A stretch of DNA of 64,000 bases. Origin: Sphingobacteriaceae bacterium. Its GTDB lineage: Bacteria; Bacteroidota; Bacteroidia; B-17B0; Aurantibacillaceae. A model generated the notes under the pieces. That model saw only the letters and a list, made by a program, of their open reading frames with translations, was not told the DNA's origin and did not search any database. The stretch is taken from positions 1-64,000 of the forward strand of contig CANGGP010000011.1 of NCBI GenBank assembly GCA_947453445.1. The letters run 5' to 3'. A program made the translations under genes and the position numbers. Shown here piece after piece: positions 1 through 8,385 of this stretch (within the stretch, counting starts at the first letter, position 1; every line of letters starts with the position of its first letter).

Positions 1-300
1 AAGGAGGACGAAAAAAGCCACTAATTGCACTAATTTTCACTAAAATCGGTTTAATCAATTGGTGTTAATTCGTGTAATTCGTGGCAAAAAAAGGAGGACG
101 AAAAAAGCCACTAATTGCACTAATTTTCACTAAAATCGGTTTAATCAATTGGTGTTAATTCGTGTAATTCGTGGCAAAAAAAGGAGGACGAAAAAAGCCA
201 CTAATTGCACTAATTTTCAAGAAATAAAGTTTATTCAATTGATGTAACCTACCCCCGCCGCTCAGGCTATGCAATGGCAGGCGGGTTCGTGGCAAAACAA
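1..300. repeat. 90-bp tandem dyad repeat (2 full copies plus a diverged third)
   Basis: Units start at 1, 91 and 181. The first two are identical over 90 bp. The third matches to about 218, then diverges, and regains the common end (GTTCGTGGCAAAA) near 285-297. Within each unit the left arm GCCACTAATTGCACTAATT (17-35 in unit 1) and the right arm ending at 85 (AATTCGTGTAATTCGTGGC) are imperfect inverted repeats, so each unit can fold into a long hairpin. The third copy is interrupted by a G+C-rich palindrome (CCCGCC 254-259 / GGCGGG 280-285) that resembles the palindromes near 20.75-20.9 kb. The array is cut by the window edge, so the copy number is unknown. No gene is visible here. Confidence 0.85.
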
Positions 301-339
301 ACTCTGCCCCCTCAATTTTTAATTCAAAATTTTTAATTT

Positions 340-1530
340 TTAATTCTTAACCACCCCCAACTCTCTCCCCACTTTCGCAAATGCCGCAATGGCCTTGTCC
401 AAATGCTCTTTTTCATGCGCCGCACTCAACTGCACACGTATGCGGGCCTTGTCTTTCGGCACCACCGGAAAAAAGAAACCGATCACATAAATGCCTTCCT
501 CCAATAACTTCGCGGCAAAGGTCTGCGCCAATTTTGCATCGTACAACATCACCGGCACAATGGCAGAGTCGCCATCCTTAATTTCTAAGCCCGATGCCTT
601 GATGCCTTTTTTAAAGTAATTTACATTCCACTCTAATTTATCACGCAAAGTTGTAGTTTCACTCAACAAATCAAACACCGCAATGCTGGCGCCCACAATG
701 CTTGGGGCCAAAGAGTTGCTGAATAAATACGGACGAGAACGTTGACGCAACATTTCGATAATTTCTTTTCTACCGCTGGTAAAGCCGCCCATAGCGCCAC
801 CCAAGGCTTTGCCCAAAGTGCCCGTGACAATGTCAACACGACCCATCACATTTTTTGCTTCAATGGTCCCACGACCGGTTTTGCCGATAAAGCCGCTGGC
901 GTGGCATTCATCCACCATTACCAAAGCATTATACTTATCAGCCAAATCACAAATTTTATCCAAAGGCGCCACAAAACCATCCATGCTAAACACCCCGTCG
1001 GTTACAATAATGCGGTTGCGTTGCGCTTGCGAAGCGATTAATTGCGCTTCCAAATCGGCCATGTCGCAATTTTTATAACGGTAACGTTGCGCCTTGCTTA
1101 AACGCACACCGTCAATAATACTGGCATGGTTTAATTCATCACTGATAATGGCATCGTTTTCATCAAACAAAGGCTCAAAAACGCCGCCGTTAGCATCAAA
1201 AGCCGCCGCATACAAAATGGTATCTTCAGTACCCAAAAAGGTCGAAATTTTTTGCTCCAAAGTTTTGTGAATGTCTTGCGTGCCACAAATAAAACGCACC
1301 GAGCTCATGCCAAAACCATGCGAATCCAATGCTGCTTTGGCACCGGCAATTACTTTTGGGTGTGATGATAAACCCAAATAATTATTGGCGCAAAAAATAA
1401 TCACGTCTTTGCCGCCTACTTTTACCACCGCATCCATGGGCGTGGTAATCACGCGTTCTTTTTTAAATAATCCGTTGCTTTCAATTTCTGAAAGTGTATT
1501 TTGAAGTTGTTGTTTTAAATTGCCGTACAT
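340..1530 (-). CDS. kbl: Glycine C-acetyltransferase (2-amino-3-ketobutyrate CoA ligase)
   Basis: This PLP-dependent alpha-oxoamine synthase cleaves 2-amino-3-ketobutyrate with CoA into glycine and acetyl-CoA, the second step of threonine catabolism in the cytoplasm. With the start used here the protein is 396 aa, close to the 398 aa of the E. coli enzyme, and it aligns end to end with it as I recall that sequence. Visible signatures are [25 protein letters not shown], the aspartate loop [11 protein letters not shown] and the PLP-lysine motif GTLGKALGG (Lys about 241). The ATG at 1530 fits the family N-terminus (MYGNLKQQL). An in-frame TTG at 1563 would add 11 non-conserved residues. No threonine dehydrogenase gene is adjacent, so the partner enzyme must lie elsewhere. 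Confidence 0.95.
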   Translation of the reverse strand: MYGNLKQQLQNTLSEIESNGLFKKERVITTPMDAVVKVGGKDVIIFCANNYLGLSSHPKVIAGAKAALDSHGFGMSSVRFICGTQDIHKTLEQKISTFLGTEDTILYAAAFDANGGVFEPLFDENDAIISDELNHASIIDGVRLSKAQRYRYKNCDMADLEAQLIASQAQRNRIIVTDGVFSMDGFVAPLDKICDLADKYNALVMVDECHASGFIGKTGRGTIEAKNVMGRVDIVTGTLGKALGGAMGGFTSGRKEIIEMLRQRSRPYLFSNSLAPSIVGASIAVFDLLSETTTLRDKLEWNVNYFKKGIKASGLEIKDGDSAIVPVMLYDAKLAQTFAAKLLEEGIYVIGFFFPVVPKDKARIRVQLSAAHEKEHLDKAIAAFAKVGRELGVVKN

Positions 1531-2054
1531 AAATTTTTTATTTGATGGCACCAAATTACGCAAAAGCCTTTTATTAATAAATGAGGGATGTTGGGAATTT
1601 GGATGTTTCTTTTTATTAGGGCGCCTTTTCGCGCTTTACGTTTCAAGCCTGTTTGCAAAATAAAATGCCTGTGCGCTGCGGTGGCTCATTTCAATCGCCT
1701 CCTCGCTGCTACGGCATTTTTTATTTTGCCGCACAGGGCTTTCCACTTCAATCGCGGGCGCAACATCTCGGCATTGAGGTTTTGTTGTATTACAAGCCTA
1801 ATTGAGTTTGTTGTGTGTTCGTGGCATTTGCTTTCATTCGTGCTAATTCGTGCAATTCGTGGCAAATTCATTCCGCGTTTCGCGTCACCTGTTTCGGGTT
1901 GGCTTAAAACACTGCATTTTTAAACGACTAGGTCCAATTTATTTCTTAGTGCATCATAGTGACCTCAGTGCCTTAGTGGTAAAACACATATAGTCAACCC
2001 CAGTGCCTTAGTGGTAAAATAAACCCAAAAAGCCCGTATATTTACCCGATTTTT
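1531..2054. other. Intergenic region with several small repeats
   Basis: No convincing gene lies here; a 111-codon open frame has no family resemblance and runs across repeats. An inverted repeat pairs GCAAAATAAAATGCC (1655-1669) with GGCATTTTTTATTTTGC (1713-1729). At 1835-1866 there is a partial copy of the right arm of the 90-bp repeat from the window start (ATTCGTGCAATTCGTGGCAAA). At 1966-1984 and 2001-2019 the 19-mer CAGTGCCTTAGTGGTAAAA occurs twice, 35 bp apart. A TATATTTA sequence about 10 nt before the VOC gene could be its -7 promoter box. Confidence 0.6.
1966..2019. repeat. Two direct copies of CAGTGCCTTAGTGGTAAAA
   Basis: The 19-mer is identical at 1966-1984 and 2001-2019, with a decayed third relative (CTTAGTGCATCATAGTGA) just to the left near 1945. 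It lies directly upstream of the VOC gene. Its function is unknown. Short TTAGTGG-type intergenic repeats are common in Bacteroidetes genomes; that statement is from general knowledge and was not searched here. Confidence 0.7.
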
Positions 2055-3116
2055 ATGAGCAATTACATCATCTCAGGCATACAACAAGTTGGCATAGGAG
2101 TAGCCAATGTGCACCAAGGTTTTAAGTGGTACAATAACAACTTCGGTATGGACATTCAAATTTTTGAAGAAGCTGCCGAAGCGAACTTAATGCTGCCATA
2201 CACCGGCGGCAAACCGCATCAACGTCACGCCATTTTAGCCATCAATATGAAGGGCGGCGGCGGATTCGAAATTTGGCAATACACCAGCCGCACACCGCAA
2301 GCAGCGACTTTTAAAATTCAAATGGGCGACATTGGTTTATTTTGCGCCAAAATGAAATGCGACAACATTGATGCTGCCTACGCCGATTTAAAAGCAAACA
2401 ATGCCAAATTGTTGGGCGGAATTTCAAAAAATCCCTTAGGCACTAAACACTTTTTTTTAGAAGATGCATTCGGTAATTTGTTTGAAGTGATTGAAGACAC
2501 CGTTTGGTTTGGCAAAGGATTAAAACACACCGGCGGTCCGGTTGGCATGATGATTGGCGTCACCAACCTTGAAAAATCAATTGCTTTTTACCAAAACATT
2601 TTGGGTTACGATCAAGTGCTTTACCAAGCAGAAAATACCTTCGATGATTTGTCGGTTTTACCAGGTGGTAAACATGCTTGCAAACGAGCCATCTTAACGC
2701 ATAGCAAGCCACGGCAAGGACCCTTCTCTAAATTATTCGGTAACTCTTCTATCGAATTAATTCAAACCACCAATTACCAAGCACGCAATATATTTGAAAA
2801 CCGTTTTTGGGGCGATTTGGGATTTATTCATTTGTGTTTCGACGTTAAAAACATGCCGGCTTTAAAGGCCCATTGCGAAAAAAATGGTCATCCTTTCACC
2901 ATCGATGGTGGCGCGGGTTTTGAAATGGGTGAAGCAGCAGGGCACTTTACGTATATAGAAGATCCGGATGGTACCTTGATTGAATTTGTGGAAACCAAAA
3001 AAATTCCCATCATGAAAAAATGGGGATGGTATTTAGATTTGCGTCAACGTGCCCCTGAAAAGCCGCTACCTACTTGGCTTTTAAAAGCCTTGAAATTTAA
3101 CCGCAAAAAAGTGTAA
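2055..3116 (+). CDS. Two-domain VOC (glyoxalase/dioxygenase fold) protein
   Basis: The protein is 353 aa with two vicinal-oxygen-chelate modules, roughly residues 5-150 and 160-315. The first begins GIQQVGIGVANVHQGFKWY and ends GNLFEVIED. The second begins GMMIGVTNLEKSIAFYQN and ends DPDGTLIEFVET. The E in FEVIED and LIEFVE is at the usual metal-ligand position of the fold, so a metalloenzyme is likely, but the substrate cannot be read from sequence. The family includes glyoxalase I, extradiol dioxygenases and 4-hydroxyphenylpyruvate dioxygenase; length and motifs do not match HPPD well. The basic C-terminal tail (about 40 residues) is outside the domains. It is probably co-transcribed with the exported protein that starts 2 nt after its stop. 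Confidence 0.75.
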   Translation: MSNYIISGIQQVGIGVANVHQGFKWYNNNFGMDIQIFEEAAEANLMLPYTGGKPHQRHAILAINMKGGGGFEIWQYTSRTPQAATFKIQMGDIGLFCAKMKCDNIDAAYADLKANNAKLLGGISKNPLGTKHFFLEDAFGNLFEVIEDTVWFGKGLKHTGGPVGMMIGVTNLEKSIAFYQNILGYDQVLYQAENTFDDLSVLPGGKHACKRAILTHSKPRQGPFSKLFGNSSIELIQTTNYQARNIFENRFWGDLGFIHLCFDVKNMPALKAHCEKNGHPFTIDGGAGFEMGEAAGHFTYIEDPDGTLIEFVETKKIPIMKKWGWYLDLRQRAPEKPLPTWLLKALKFNRKKV

Positions 3117-3118
3117 TC

Positions 3119-3724
3119 ATGAAAAACAAAGTATTGCTAACGGTTTTGGTATTGTTGCTTGTTAAGGTGCAGGCGCAAAACATTTTGTCATCCAATTCCT
3201 TTATCCAAACCTGTATCAATAACAGCCAGTGTTTTTCAATTAATAATTCGAGTTATTTATTTTACGACGAAAGTAAAAATGCCTTGTACCTTAAAATTGA
3301 TTTTGTCAAATTTAAAAGCGGACAAGATAGTTTGGATGAATGGCTCGACGATTTAAGCAGCACTTTTCTTTATTTTAAAGCGCCGGTTGACAAAGAAGTT
3401 TTTCAATCGGGTTTTGCCAATCACCACACCAAGGTGCTGAAGTTACACGGGCAAGCCTATCTCAATGGCATTTGGCGTAACCAAGATGTGGAATTGAGTT
3501 TATTTAGTTCCGAAAACTCGGTAATCAATACCAGCAACAACAACCAACAATACGATAATATTAAAGTGAATTTTGGCTTAACCATTTTGCCGAAAGATTA
3601 TAAAATTCACAAAAAGGCACACCATTTAAAAAAGAGCATTTTTATTGGCATCACCATGGGCCGCATTAATTTATTGCAAGCCGGCATGGAAAGCATTTTA
3701 AAAGAAGCTTACGACCACCAATAA
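3119..3724 (+). CDS. Exported hypothetical protein, possibly YceI-like
   Basis: This 201-aa protein has a clear signal peptide (MKNKVLLTVLVLLLVKVQAQ) and no membrane helix after it, so it is probably periplasmic. The rest is rich in beta-strand-like alternating patterns, and the arrangement of conserved hydrophobic blocks with an N-terminal strand pair and a C-terminal ITMGRINLLQAG segment is weakly reminiscent of YceI lipid-binding barrels. I do not recognise it with confidence. The start is 2 nt after the VOC gene stop, which implies translational coupling and a shared mRNA. Confidence 0.6.
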   Translation: MKNKVLLTVLVLLLVKVQAQNILSSNSFIQTCINNSQCFSINNSSYLFYDESKNALYLKIDFVKFKSGQDSLDEWLDDLSSTFLYFKAPVDKEVFQSGFANHHTKVLKLHGQAYLNGIWRNQDVELSLFSSENSVINTSNNNQQYDNIKVNFGLTILPKDYKIHKKAHHLKKSIFIGITMGRINLLQAGMESILKEAYDHQ

Positions 3725-4215
3725 TTCACATGCCAAACATCGGACACAAACTTATTTAATTACAGGTATCACAAATTGTAATACCTTATTTATGTCGTCT
3801 TTGCTACGCAAAAATTTAATTTATTTCCCGCTACCGATTCACTGCAATAGAAGTGTAAAAGAAGAAATAATTTTGTTTTTCGAAGCAAAACAAATTTAGC
3901 TGGGCGGGGTAAAATCATATTGCATTAAATTGTTAGTGAAGTTTTATACTTCAAATAATAATTCAAAATTATGCTTTTCACGGTACCTTTAAGGTTTGCT
4001 AAAAATCGGCCCACATATCGAACTTCCTGATTCTTATTTCACTGAGTTTTTTGTACCTAACAATGGAGAAATTAACCTTTAGGCTTGGGCTTTTGCAATG
4101 TAATAGGTTTCAAATCAGGGTATATTTATTTCGGGCCTCCGATGTGCCCCTTCAGGTCTTAGTACATTTGACAACATAAAAAATTAAAATCTCAACATAA
4201 AATTGATTATCCTTG
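3725..4215. other. Intergenic region, 491 bp
   Basis: No gene is supported. The region contains a small perfect hairpin TGAAGT-TTTAT-ACTTCA (3937-3953) and a duplicated fragment of the dusB start (3996-4030, listed separately). It separates the exported protein gene from the 3' end of the minus-strand T9SS gene. I see no strong terminator. Confidence 0.6.
3996..4030 (+). pseudogene. Duplicated fragment of the dusB 5' end
   Basis: Thirty-five bases starting TTGCTAAAAATCGGCCCA match the first 35 bases of dusB (5653-5687) with three mismatches. In the dusB frame the copy reads LKIGPHIELPD, compared with LKIGPNIELPE in the gene, and then diverges and hits a stop at 4080. It lacks everything needed for a synthase, so it is a relic. 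The two copies bracket the T9SS gene at 4216-5508. Confidence 0.8.
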
Positions 4216-5508
4216 TTATCTTTCAATAATAAGTTTCTTGCGTAACAAGATATCTTTACTTTGTATTTGAAGATAATAAATGCCTTGAGGTAGTTTGCTT
4301 ACATTTAACTTTGTATTGCCATTTTCAAATTTGATTTCATTTACTAAAACCACTTCACCCACTGCATTTATCACTTGACAGGTAAATTTTTCAGCTTTTA
4401 AACTTTCACTTGTTATTTGCAAAATTTCAGCTACGGGACTAGGATAAATTTTCAATTCTTCGTTCATAATTTTTAATTTGTCGATCCCCACAAAATCCTG
4501 ATGCACCAATACAGTATCCCACTTCACTCCACTGCACCACAACTGTTGCCGCACCACAAAGGTTTCGGTTTGACTGCTATTGGTATAGGTTGGTTTTACG
4601 TAAAGCCCCGCAATGGTTTGTATGGGCGCTGATAGAGTGCCATTGTTATTTAATTTATACCACACACAACTTTCATCTATCTCCACATCCGGCTCACGGC
4701 CCACAAAAACACTATCCCCCGCAATGCAACTTTTATCAGGCCCTGCGTAGGCTTCTAAATCAATGGGAATGCAAGAGACGTGGTCGATGCAGATGTCGGT
4801 GAATACATTTGGAAGTAATGTTGGGTTTATCAATAAAGTATCAATTAAATTGTTAGGGGTAAAATTACCAATCAACATATGTTTCTCAATTCCTTGAGCT
4901 GTAAATGTTCCTGTTAATACTGTCCAATTTAAAGTATCAGTTGCAAAATTACCTTTAGTGTTTTTGATCTGTGGGATAATATAGGTAAGCGGGTACCACG
5001 CATATTTTATTGTATCAATCCTGTCATCACCAAAGTATGCATGAATATCTGAAATACCATAGCTTGATGAGTTTGAAACGTTATAGAAAAACTTCACACA
5101 ATAAATTGTGTTTGTCTTAAGTTTATCTGACAATCTGTTTCTAAAATAACTCCTGCTATAATAGTAAGGGCAAGAAGAGGGGGGGCAATAAAACGTTGCT
5201 CCTCCGAAACCATTTCCTTTAAATGGATATTGAAATACTGAAGTGCCTGAGAGATACGGAACATTAGTATAACACTTATTGATTGCAACAACCCCAAGCA
5301 TTCCACTTGAATCAATAGTACGCCAACCCAGGGCATGTTCTAAATATGGCACGGAATTACTACAGTTGAGTATCTTTTCAAACCCACCATTTGTAACAAG
5401 ATTTGCTAACTTTTGAGTATAAGAGTATTTACTACCAAAAAGTAGTATGAATAAAACAATTCTCTTAAAATTATTTTTGAAGTATAATTCTAAAAATAGA
5501 AATCTCAT
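4216..5508 (-). CDS. T9SS-sorted secreted protein
   Basis: The 430-aa protein has an N-terminal hydrophobic export signal (residues about 14-32, after a basic stretch) and a C-terminal T9SS type A sorting domain of about 80 residues. That domain begins IYPSPVAEILQI, continues with NAVGEVV and LPQGIYYLQI, and ends with the basic LLRKKLIIER. The mature part starts NLVTNGGFEKI, a pattern seen at the start of carbohydrate-binding-like jelly-roll domains, and holds many Cys, Tyr and Asn. A second region (DLEAYAGPDKSC...) resembles the spacer modules of Bacteroidetes surface proteins. No catalytic motif is recognised. It stands alone on the minus strand, bracketed by a duplicated dusB fragment. Confidence 0.85.
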   Translation of the reverse strand: MRFLFLELYFKNNFKRIVLFILLFGSKYSYTQKLANLVTNGGFEKILNCSNSVPYLEHALGWRTIDSSGMLGVVAINKCYTNVPYLSGTSVFQYPFKGNGFGGATFYCPPSSCPYYYSRSYFRNRLSDKLKTNTIYCVKFFYNVSNSSSYGISDIHAYFGDDRIDTIKYAWYPLTYIIPQIKNTKGNFATDTLNWTVLTGTFTAQGIEKHMLIGNFTPNNLIDTLLINPTLLPNVFTDICIDHVSCIPIDLEAYAGPDKSCIAGDSVFVGREPDVEIDESCVWYKLNNNGTLSAPIQTIAGLYVKPTYTNSSQTETFVVRQQLWCSGVKWDTVLVHQDFVGIDKLKIMNEELKIYPSPVAEILQITSESLKAEKFTCQVINAVGEVVLVNEIKFENGNTKLNVSKLPQGIYYLQIQSKDILLRKKLIIER

Positions 5509-5618
5509 GGATGAATTTAATCAAGAAATTATTTAATGCATTCTCTAATGCCGAAACTAATTTATTAATCTTTTCAAAGCTAATAACTCCCAGCCAGTTT
5601 TAATAATTTCATCAAGCA

Positions 5619-5648
5619 TTGAAAATGCTTCATTTTACCCTATCTTTG
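5619..5648 (+). promoter_or_regulatory. Predicted dusB promoter
   Basis: TTG (5619-5621), a 19-nt spacer and TATCTTTG (5641-5648) match the Bacteroidetes sigma-factor consensus (TTTG, about 19 nt, TAnnTTTG). Only four bases separate the -7 box from the TTG start codon of dusB, so transcription should begin at or within the start codon. Confidence 0.65.
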
Positions 5649-5652
5649 TGCC

Positions 5653-6648
5653 TTGCTAAAAATCGGCCCAAATATCGAACTCCCCGAATTTCCCTTGCTC
5701 CTCGCACCCATGGAGGATGTTAGTGACCCGCCTTTTCGTTATGTGTGCAAACAATACGGTGCCGATTTAATGTACACCGAATTTATCAGCAGCGAAGGCC
5801 TTATTCGCGATGCCATCAAAAGCAGAAAAAAATTAGACATTTTTGACTACGAAAAACCCATTGGTATACAAATATTTGGTGGCGATGAAGAAGCCATGGC
5901 CATGTCTGCAAAAATTGTAGATGCCACCAATCCTGATTTAGTCGATATTAATTTTGGTTGTCCTGTAAAAAAAGTGGTGTGTAAAGGCGCCGGCGCCGGG
6001 GTGTTAAAGGATGTTGATTTAATGGTGCGTTTAACCAAAGCGGTGATAAACGGCACCAAATTGCCGGTAACTGTAAAAACCCGTTTGGGTTGGGATGAAA
6101 GCATGATCAATATTATGGAAGTGGCCGAACGTTTGCAGGACATTGGCATACAGGCCCTCACCATCCATGGCCGTACCCGCGCACAAATGTACAAAGGTGA
6201 AGCTAACTGGTCGCACATTGCCGCAGTAAAAAACAATCCCCGCATTAAAATACCCATTTTTGGTAACGGCGATATTGATAGTCCGCAAAAAGCCCTAGAA
6301 TACAAAAACCGTTATGGGGTCGATGGCATCATGATTGGTCGCGCGGCCATTGGTTACCCTTGGATATTTAATGAAATCAAACATTATTTTAAAACCTGTG
6401 AAAGCTTGCCAAAACCAAGCATTGCCAACCGTGTTGAGGTTTGCCGCACACATGTAACCAAATCGGTGGAATGGAAAGGGGAGAAGCTCGGCATTTTAGA
6501 AATGCGTAACCACTATGCCAACTATTTTAGGGGCATTCCTAATTTTAAAGATTCGCGGGTAAAATTGGTGAGTTTAAATACCTTGGCCGATATCTTGCAT
6601 GTGCTTTCTGAAATTGAGCTGCTTTATCATGATGCAGAAATGGCTTAA
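5653..6648 (+). CDS. dusB: tRNA-dihydrouridine synthase
   Basis: This FMN enzyme reduces uridine to dihydrouridine in tRNA D-loops. The 331-aa protein has the Dus signature set: LLLAPMEDVSDPPFR at the N-terminus, the catalytic cysteine in DINFGCPVKK (Cys 103), PVTVKTRLGW, LTIHGRTRAQMYKGEANW, and the FMN-phosphate loop GNGDI...GIMIGRAAIG. The start is a TTG at 5653. It is needed to cover the conserved N-terminal strand, and no ATG or GTG lies between it and the APMEDV motif. The predicted promoter ends four bases before it, so the message is probably leaderless. The assignment to the DusB subgroup is by overall resemblance only. Confidence 0.92.
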   Translation: MLKIGPNIELPEFPLLLAPMEDVSDPPFRYVCKQYGADLMYTEFISSEGLIRDAIKSRKKLDIFDYEKPIGIQIFGGDEEAMAMSAKIVDATNPDLVDINFGCPVKKVVCKGAGAGVLKDVDLMVRLTKAVINGTKLPVTVKTRLGWDESMINIMEVAERLQDIGIQALTIHGRTRAQMYKGEANWSHIAAVKNNPRIKIPIFGNGDIDSPQKALEYKNRYGVDGIMIGRAAIGYPWIFNEIKHYFKTCESLPKPSIANRVEVCRTHVTKSVEWKGEKLGILEMRNHYANYFRGIPNFKDSRVKLVSLNTLADILHVLSEIELLYHDAEMA

Positions 6649-6724
6649 TGCCTTAAAACATTCACCTAAAAAATGGGTGCTTGCTTTAAAAAATTTATAT
6701 CTTTATTCTTTAAACAATAATCCC

Positions 6725-7774
6725 ATGAAAAAAATCTACTTTTCTTTTTTAGTGTTATTGGCTATGAATGGTCAAAGCCAATCGAATTTAACCCTAACGC
6801 GCGCGGGGCAAGAGCCCGTGATTGGCGACGTGTTTTCAACACAAGATTTTGATTCGGTAGGTGTGGTGCCCAAATCTACAGGTGCCGGCCAATTTTGGAA
6901 TTTTTCTTCAACTGTTCAAAACACCAACACGGCCTTATCAAGTTATGTATCAACCGTTGCGGTGCCTGCCTCTTCAACATTTCCGGGCGCTACATTGGTT
7001 GAAGACCAAGGTCAAAACAATTATAATTTTTGGAAATCGGCCAGCACACCCACTACACAATGGGAATTGTTAGGTTCATTAAATACAGGTACTACACCGG
7101 CTCAAGGTGTGAAGTTTACCAATTCGGCCATAGCGGGTATTTGGCCCATGGCACCCGGTGACACGTATACTGATACCTTTTCGGGTACTGTTTTGGGTGT
7201 GCCATTATTTGGTACAGGTAATGTGTTAGGCTCAACCACTGTTACTTCGAGTGGCTCGGGCACCATTACTTTACCGAATGGTCAAACCTATTCAAACATT
7301 GTTCAAGTGAAAATGAAACAAACCTATACAGCAAATATTTCAGTATTGACTTTTTCAATTAAAACAATTGATACCACTACGCAGTATATGTATTATACTC
7401 CTTCACAAAAATTCCCACTTCTTCAGGTTTCTTATGGATCAACTTTTGATGGTACCACCACCACCAAATCGTTTCAAATGACGGCCAGCAAAAACATCAC
7501 CATTGGCATCAGAGACCGTGAATTTTCAAATTCATTTTCATTTTATCCGAATCCCGCAAATGACAACATTAGTTTCAATTTGAGTAATAGCAATGCCGAA
7601 ACGTGTGCCATTGAAATCATCAATTTAATGGGCCAAAGTGTAATGAAAAAAACCTTGGGAAGTGCTGTAAACATTAAGGAAGTGTTTGACATCAGTAGTC
7701 TTGAAAAAGGCACCTACATTCTTAAAACCACATTGGGCGATAAATCTGAAGCACGCAAATTATTAAAAGAGTAA
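6725..7774 (+). CDS. T9SS-sorted secreted protein
   Basis: With the ATG at 6725 the protein is 349 aa and begins with a signal peptide (MKKIYFSFLVLLAMNGQSQ). Earlier in-frame codons run back into dusB and give a non-signal sequence, so they are rejected. The mature part is Thr/Ser/Gly-rich and beta-like, without a recognised enzyme motif. The C-terminus is a T9SS sorting domain: FSFYPNPANDNISF, NLMGQSVMKK, SLEKGTYILK, ending SEARKLLKE. It follows dusB by 76 bp, and its stop overlaps the start of the downstream lipoprotein gene, so the two are probably one operon. Confidence 0.85.
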   Translation: MKKIYFSFLVLLAMNGQSQSNLTLTRAGQEPVIGDVFSTQDFDSVGVVPKSTGAGQFWNFSSTVQNTNTALSSYVSTVAVPASSTFPGATLVEDQGQNNYNFWKSASTPTTQWELLGSLNTGTTPAQGVKFTNSAIAGIWPMAPGDTYTDTFSGTVLGVPLFGTGNVLGSTTVTSSGSGTITLPNGQTYSNIVQVKMKQTYTANISVLTFSIKTIDTTTQYMYYTPSQKFPLLQVSYGSTFDGTTTTKSFQMTASKNITIGIRDREFSNSFSFYPNPANDNISFNLSNSNAETCAIEIINLMGQSVMKKTLGSAVNIKEVFDISSLEKGTYILKTTLGDKSEARKLLKE

Positions 7775-8379
7775 TGATGCGTAATAGATTTGTTTTGTTT
7801 GCATTGCCGCTATTTGTTTTTAGCGGCATGTTTTGGTCGTGTAAAAAAGGACCTGAAGATCCGGGCATAAGCCTCAGATCAAGAAAAGCAAGAATTTGTG
7901 GAGATTGGCATATTAAATCAGGAAACATAGGCATTACGCTGAATGATGAAAGTAAGAAAACCACATTAAGTGATGATTATGAAATCACCGCAAGTGGCTG
8001 CACCATTTATGAAACGCCCACATCCCAGCAACTCACGGTATATTTAATGGCTTATGCCTTGCAAGTAAAAATTTTGCCTGATGGCACTTTTAATTTGGAA
8101 GAGCAAGCAGGGGTAGATCATCTTTCGGCTTCAGGTAAATGGAATTTTACTTCAGGCATTGGCGAAGCTAAAAATAAAGACGGTGTTTATTTTAAAATCG
8201 ACCATGTAGGCATGGGTTCAACCGACAAACATTTGTTTAACAGGTTCAGAACAGAATTCGAATTCTATATCAATGAACTGCGCAACAAGGAAATGAAATT
8301 AAAAATTTCGGTGAAAACATTTCTTGACGTGAGCGGTTCGTACATTAGTCACAGCGGTGAATTAACTTTGATGCAATAA
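7774..8379 (+). CDS. Predicted lipoprotein, hypothetical
   Basis: The 201-aa protein has a hydrophobic signal and a cysteine at 23 followed by KK (FWSCKKGPED), the usual pattern for Bacteroidetes lipoproteins. The -1 to -3 residues are not a textbook lipobox. The rest looks like a lipocalin-like or beta-rich fold with a WHIKSG segment (residues about 46-52) and a WNFTSGIGEAKNKDG turn, but I cannot assign it. The ATG overlaps the stop of the preceding T9SS gene by one base; a second ATG follows immediately (7777). Confidence 0.7.
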   Translation: MMRNRFVLFALPLFVFSGMFWSCKKGPEDPGISLRSRKARICGDWHIKSGNIGITLNDESKKTTLSDDYEITASGCTIYETPTSQQLTVYLMAYALQVKILPDGTFNLEEQAGVDHLSASGKWNFTSGIGEAKNKDGVYFKIDHVGMGSTDKHLFNRFRTEFEFYINELRNKEMKLKISVKTFLDVSGSYISHSGELTLMQ

Positions 8380-8385
8380 ACTCTT

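Noticed and set aside
1588-1923. 111-codon open frame downstream of the kbl start region
   Set aside because: It crosses an inverted repeat and a fragment of the 90-bp repeat and shows no protein-like composition or family resemblance.
4590-5336. Open frames of 70 and 80 codons within the T9SS gene before dusB
   Set aside because: They are alternative-frame shadows of the 430-aa gene, which has both a signal peptide and a sorting domain.
6599-6724. 42-residue N-terminal extension of the T9SS protein at 6725
   Set aside because: The extension overlaps dusB and would bury the signal peptide.
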